Positions 59,113 through 64,000 of a stretch of 64,000 nucleotides of DNA are shown here, one piece after another. The stretch comes from Shewanella dokdonensis. Lineage in GTDB: Bacteria > Pseudomonadota > Gammaproteobacteria > Enterobacterales > Shewanellaceae. The position numbers were made by a program, and so were the translations under genes. How positions within the stretch are numbered: position 1 is the first letter of the stretch; every line of letters begins with the position of its first letter. Where the stretch lies: contig NZ_CP074572.1 in the NCBI RefSeq assembly GCF_018394335.1, positions 3,844,001 to 3,908,000 on the forward strand. Direction: 5' to 3'. Below the pieces are notes generated by a model, which was given only the letters and a program-made list of their open reading frames with translations, was not told the origin of the DNA and did not search any database.

Positions 59113-60228
59113 ATGAAGATTGGTGTTCCAAAAGAGATAAAAAACCATGAATACCGGGTTGGCATGGTACCGTCCTCCGTACGTGAACTGACGATGCTGG
59201 GCCATGAAGTATACATAGAAAAGGACGCGGGTCTCGGCATTGGATTTACTGACGATGACTATACTGCTGCCGGTGCCGCTATCTTAGATAGTGCGGCGGA
59301 AGTGTTTGCCATTGCCGAAATGATCGTGAAAGTTAAAGAGCCGCTGGCAGTTGAACGTGCCATGTTGCGGCACGATCAGATTTTATTTACTTATTTGCAT
59401 TTAGCACCCGATTTGGCACAAACCGAAGATTTGCTCAAAAGCGGCGCGGTCTGTATTGCTTATGAAACCGTTACCGATGCCAAAGGTGGTTTGCCACTGT
59501 TGGCTCCTATGTCAGAAGTGGCTGGTCGTATGTCGATTCAAGCCGGCGCTATGGCATTGGAAAAATCTCACGGTGGTCGCGGCATGTTACTTGGCGGAGT
59601 TCCGGGTGTTGAACCCGCTAAAGTGGTGATTATCGGCGGCGGCATGGTAGGTACCAATGCGGCGCAGATTGCGGTGGGTATGGGGGCGGATGTGGTGGTG
59701 TTAGATCGCTCCGTTGATGCCTTACGCCGTCTTAACATGCAATTCGGTTCAGCGGTGAAAGCGGTATATTCCACCGCGGATGCTATCGAACGTCATGTTT
59801 TGGAAGCTGATTTGGTTATTGGTGGCGTATTGATCCCCGGTGCGCAAACACCAAAACTGGTAACCAAAGAGATGATCAAGAAGATGAAGCCTGGCAGTGC
59901 TATTGTGGATGTTGCGATTGACCAAGGCGGTTGCGTTGAAACATCTCATGCCACTACGCACCAAGATCCTACCTACATTGTGGATGATGTCGTACATTAC
60001 TGCGTTGCCAATATGCCTGGTGCCGTTGCCAGAACCTCAACATTTGCACTGAACAATGCGACCTTACCTTATATCTTAAAGTTAGCGCGTATGGGTTATA
60101 AAGAAGCGCTGCTAGATGACAAGCATCTGTTGGCAGGTTTGAACGTAATGCATGGCAAATTAACCTGCAAAGAAGTGGCGGAATCTCACGGTTTAGCGTA
60201 CACAGCAGCTGCTAGCCTGTTACAATAA
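59113..60228 (+). CDS. ald: Alanine dehydrogenase
   Basis: 371 residues. NAD-dependent interconversion of alanine and pyruvate plus ammonia. MKIGVPKEIKNHEYRVGMVP start, with substrate-binding arginine, and K73-equivalent in VKVKEPLAVE; Rossmann motif IIGGGMVGTNAAQIAVGMGA; catalytic His in HLAPD. Divergent from lrp with 178 bases between them. Confidence 0.96.
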   Translation: MKIGVPKEIKNHEYRVGMVPSSVRELTMLGHEVYIEKDAGLGIGFTDDDYTAAGAAILDSAAEVFAIAEMIVKVKEPLAVERAMLRHDQILFTYLHLAPDLAQTEDLLKSGAVCIAYETVTDAKGGLPLLAPMSEVAGRMSIQAGAMALEKSHGGRGMLLGGVPGVEPAKVVIIGGGMVGTNAAQIAVGMGADVVVLDRSVDALRRLNMQFGSAVKAVYSTADAIERHVLEADLVIGGVLIPGAQTPKLVTKEMIKKMKPGSAIVDVAIDQGGCVETSHATTHQDPTYIVDDVVHYCVANMPGAVARTSTFALNNATLPYILKLARMGYKEALLDDKHLLAGLNVMHGKLTCKEVAESHGLAYTAAASLLQ

Positions 60229-60252
60229 TCCAGCAGTATCGAAACAACACTA

Positions 60253-60276
60253 AGGAGCCTGCTGGCTCCTTTTTTA
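60253..60276 (+). terminator. Terminator of ald
   Basis: AGGAGCC, loop TGCT, GGCTCCT then a T run. Confidence 0.85.
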
Positions 60277-60348
60277 TCGATTGAGGCAATCTTGATAATT
60301 CGGGGAATGGCGCTTTACCACCCTCGTCAAATTACCTACAATCGCTGA

Positions 60349-61328
<980 letters not shown>

Positions 61329-61343
61329 TATTCAGCAAATGAG

Positions 61344-61371
61344 AAAAACCGGCGATATCGCCGGTTTTTTT
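61344..61371 (+). terminator. Terminator of trxB
   Basis: ACCGGCGAT/ATCGCCGGT palindrome with flanking A and T runs. Confidence 0.85.
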
Positions 61372-61405
61372 ATCTCTAGCTCAGCAAAACACAAGTTGCC
61401 AAGCG

Positions 61406-62233
61406 CTAAACCGCACTGCTAACGGCATTGTTGTCATCTAAATACTGCTGATTGTGGCGCAGCATATCCAGCAGCTCATCAATATAGGCGTCCTGCCGCT
61501 CCGAATAATTCACTAGCCCATAAACCAGCTTTTCCGCACTTAGTGGTTCTTTTTGTGCTCGTAGATCCGCACGAATAGAACGGAACAAGCCATATGCGGC
61601 GTTAGAGTTCAGATTGCGCATATAAGATGCTACTGAGTCTTCCACACTTGAGAATACCGCGACTTCATGTACTTGCCCCTGCCCGCGTGATTGAGGTACT
61701 AAGCCACAGCCTTCTTTAAAACACCATTGACCAAAAAAGTTGAACCCTTCTTTGGCAAAACGCGATGCTCCCCAACCCGATTCATTCGCTGCCTGGATTA
61801 GTACCATCGACTCGGGGATCACATCCACCCGTCTCAGCAAACTTCGTAAACTTGCGGCATCAATAGTGCGGATAGCATATTCATATTTATCCGCCAGTTT
61901 GTGTACCCGATAGACGTCGGCGTCATCGAGTACCACATTATTTTTGAGATGACTCTGTACTTGTAACAGAAAGCGCCGTTCCTCTGTGATGATGCGGTTT
62001 TGTTTTTTTACCGCGGGGCGCAAGAAATCAAAAAATGCCTGTTTTTTGGCACTCACATCATCAAATGCACTGAAATCAGGGATTAAATTAACACCCAGCC
62101 GATTTTTCTGCACCAGAGGGGTGCCGCTGTCATTTTGCTCGGCTATGGGGATGAAGATAACTCGCAGTGCTAACACGGCAAGAATAACCACCGCCATAGC
62201 CAGAATAGATGAGCCTAAGCGACCTGTTCTCAA
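61406..62233 (-). CDS. bax: Bax-like glucosaminidase-family protein
   Basis: About 275 residues from TTG 62233, chosen because AGGAGG lies 4 bases upstream. One N-terminal membrane anchor (SILAMAVVILAVLALRVIFI). The C-terminal domain has the glucosaminidase pattern: IQAANESGWGASRFAKEGFN with catalytic Glu, FFGQWCF, and VNYSERQDAYIDELLDML. Predicted periplasmic peptidoglycan hydrolase related to E. coli Bax. Function of Bax itself is poorly known. Confidence 0.85.
   Translation of the reverse strand: MRTGRLGSSILAMAVVILAVLALRVIFIPIAEQNDSGTPLVQKNRLGVNLIPDFSAFDDVSAKKQAFFDFLRPAVKKQNRIITEERRFLLQVQSHLKNNVVLDDADVYRVHKLADKYEYAIRTIDAASLRSLLRRVDVIPESMVLIQAANESGWGASRFAKEGFNFFGQWCFKEGCGLVPQSRGQGQVHEVAVFSSVEDSVASYMRNLNSNAAYGLFRSIRADLRAQKEPLSAEKLVYGLVNYSERQDAYIDELLDMLRHNQQYLDDNNAVSSAV
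61677..61684 (-). promoter_or_regulatory. KOPS motif, minus strand (right of dif)
   Basis: CCCTGCCC on the plus strand, GGGCAGGG on the minus; points toward dif. Confidence 0.6.
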
Positions 62234-62336
62234 ACAGCCTCCTTTGACATTACATACTAACAAACGGGGTTGATTATAAATCAGGCATACGGTTTCACAA
62301 AATTTGCAGTGCTATGATGCTCGCTACCACATAAAG

Positions 62337-62362
62337 AAAGGACGGATTAAACCGTCCTTTTA
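62337..62362 (-). terminator. Terminator of the aminotransferase gene
   Basis: AAAGGACGG, loop ATTAAA, CCGTCCTTT; on the minus strand followed by CTTTATG. Confidence 0.7.
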
Positions 62363-62381
62363 CAGATTTGCCGTAACTGCG

Positions 62382-63574
62382 TTACAGTACCTTGGCAATC
62401 GCCTTACAAATAACGGGAATATTGGTTTTTGTCATCCCCGCTACACTGATCCGCCCAGAGCCAACAATGTAGATGCCGAACTCTTCACGAAGCCTTTCTA
62501 CCTGAGCTTTATTAAGGCCGGAAAAACTGAACATACCTTTTTGATTACAGATAAAACTGAAATCCCGCTGAACACCTTCTGCTTTCAGCGTATCCACAAA
62601 TAGCTGCCGCATTTCTGCAATTCGTTGCCGCATGGCAGTCACTTCGTCCTGCCATAATGCTTTTAACTGTGGATCAGCCAGGACTGTGCTAACAATCAAA
62701 CCACCATGTGCCGGAGGATTTGAGTAATTGGCGCGGATAGTACGCTTAACCTGGCTGAACGCTTTTTGCACTGTTGCCGGGTCTTGGGCAACCAGTGTAA
62801 CTGCGCCGATACGTTCGTTGTAAAGCCCAAAGTTTTTGGAGAATGAGTTGGCGACGATCAACTCTGGTACGACTGCCGCAACAGTGCGCAGCCCCAAAGC
62901 ATCTTCTTCAACGCCATCACCAAAGCCTTGATAGGCAAAATCAAACAGAGGAACCAGTTGTTTAGAGAGGCACAGTTGGGCAATCTGCGTCCATTCAGAG
63001 GGCGACAAGTCAATACCACTTGGGTTGTGACAGCAACCATGCAACAGCACTAAATCGCCAGCGGCGGCTTGTTGCAAGTCAGCCACCATCGCCCCAAAGT
63101 CCAGTGATTGGTTGGCCGCATCGTAGTAACCATATTCCTTAATCGTTAGACCAGCCGCCGTGAAGATATTTTTATGGTTGGCCCATGTTGGCCGACTTAC
63201 CCAAATCGTTTTGCTATTGGTGTTATTGGCCACAAATTCTGCGGCTATTCGCAAGGATCCAGTGCCACCAGGAGCTTGCGCCGTTGCGGCCAGCCCTTCT
63301 GTAACGATTTTGCTGTCGGCACCAAAGAGCAATTCCTGTACGACTTTGTTATACAGTTGCACGCCATCAATGCCTAAATAGGTTTTAGAGGTCTCGGTAT
63401 CTAACAATTTAGCCTCTGCCAGCTTAACCGACTTCAGCACAGGCGTTAGACCAGATTCGTCTTTATATACACCAACGCCTAAATTGACTTTGTCTTGTCG
63501 GGGATCTTTTTAAAGGCTTCTGTCAGTCCCAATATTGGATCGTCAGGGGCTTGGCTTATCTGTGGGAAAATCAT
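62382..63574 (-). CDS. tyrB: Aspartate/aromatic amino acid aminotransferase (one apparent frameshift)
   Basis: 397 residues when repaired. PLP fold type [35 protein letters not shown], the PLP lysine in [17 protein letters not shown], and the C-terminal arginine in [12 protein letters not shown]. The N terminus from 63574 ([21 protein letters not shown]) is joined to [12 protein letters not shown] by one base in the G run 63500-63503 (plus strand). aspC and tyrB cannot be told apart securely by eye; the subfamily is typical of Shewanella 'aromatic' annotations. Confidence 0.9.
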
Positions 63575-63735
63575 GTTGTATACCTGCTCTATGATGGGAA
63601 TGGTAGGGCGAAAATTTGCTGTATTTATACCACTGGCAGTACCCCCAAAACAGCTTTATCGATAAATAATGTGAACACACTGCTGAAGGAATGAACATCT
63701 TCTAAAAGAGTGGCAATAAAACCCAATAACTCACA

Positions 63736-63897
63736 GTGTTGAGCGCTTTTTACTACCAAGGCATCAATAAAATCTTACCTGAAACAGATTATCTGGAATA
63801 TGTCAGTAACGGCGCATATGGGCCATTTAGCTGGTTAACGGCCAACATCCCGGTGGTAACCGTGTTGGAGAGATGGTTAAGAAAACGCTGGTACTAG
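63736..63897 (+). other. Possible gene remnant
   Basis: A 53-codon open frame (ending NIPVVTVLERWLRKRWY) that reads like the C-terminal end of a membrane or envelope protein. It has no start signal and no visible upstream part. The rest of 63575-64000 holds only the aminotransferase promoter and nothing else recognisable. Confidence 0.3.
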
Positions 63898-64000
63898 CAA
63901 TCTGAGTTCCAGCTGGGTTGGCGTTATACCACTAAAAACAGACTACATATCAAACAGTAAATAGCGTTATATCGCAGTTGCACTACACTTAAGGTGAACG

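Overview
The window looks like a gammaproteobacterial chromosome, most likely Shewanella. The signs are the bkdA1-bkdA2-bkdB operon followed by nadA, the ttcA-uspE-etrA-ccoS cluster, the norM/ribE pair, thrS-infC-rpmI-rplT, tusDCBE, serS-crcB-rarA-lolA-ftsK and lrp/ald/trxB. I assigned the genus from gene content and synteny, not from rRNA.

Layout. (1) 1-6.5 kb: branched-chain 2-oxoacid dehydrogenase genes, nadA and a chemoreceptor with a nitrate/nitrite-sensing-like domain. (2) 6.59-28.05 kb: a 21.5-kb genomic island inserted in the 3' end of tRNA-Ser(GGA), flanked by a 32-bp direct repeat. It carries a tyrosine integrase, a P4-like primase-helicase, and a type I restriction-modification operon with a MntA/HepT toxin-antitoxin pair nested between hsdS and hsdR. 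It also carries a zeta-toxin-like kinase between two tiny genes, RadC and DUF2787 proteins, a serine resolvase plus a decayed second copy, and an OLD-family ATPase/nuclease followed by a predicted PD-(D/E)XK nuclease. (3) 28.2-38.8 kb: core genes, including two tRNA-Val genes, norM/ribE, thrS-infC-rpmI-rplT, ttcA, uspE, etrA and a ccoS-like gene. (4) about 38.9-48.0 kb: a small tailless provirus with a PM2-P2-like, probably double-jelly-roll major capsid protein, a broken packaging ATPase, many one-helix membrane proteins, a spike-like protein, a lysin-like protein and a holin. It ends next to a site almost identical to the E. coli dif site (48006-48033). It has no visible integrase or replication gene. 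(5) 48.3-64 kb: tRNA-Ser(UGA), a LysR regulator, a YccA-like protein, tusDCBE, serS, crcB, rarA, lolA, ftsK, lrp, ald, trxB, a Bax-like protein and an aspartate/aromatic aminotransferase.

The dif call is supported by KOPS motifs (GGGNAGGG), which point toward it from both sides. The window therefore appears to span the replication terminus.

Sequence quality matters for every call. At least 13 chromosomal frameshifts, in genes such as trxB, ftsK, infC, ribE, nadA and lrp, are each repaired by adding one base, nearly always in a homopolymer run. I read these as sequencing or assembly errors. Such genes are annotated over their full span as CDS, with the break noted. Only the packaging ATPase and the second resolvase are called pseudogenes, and the ATPase could also be a victim of errors.
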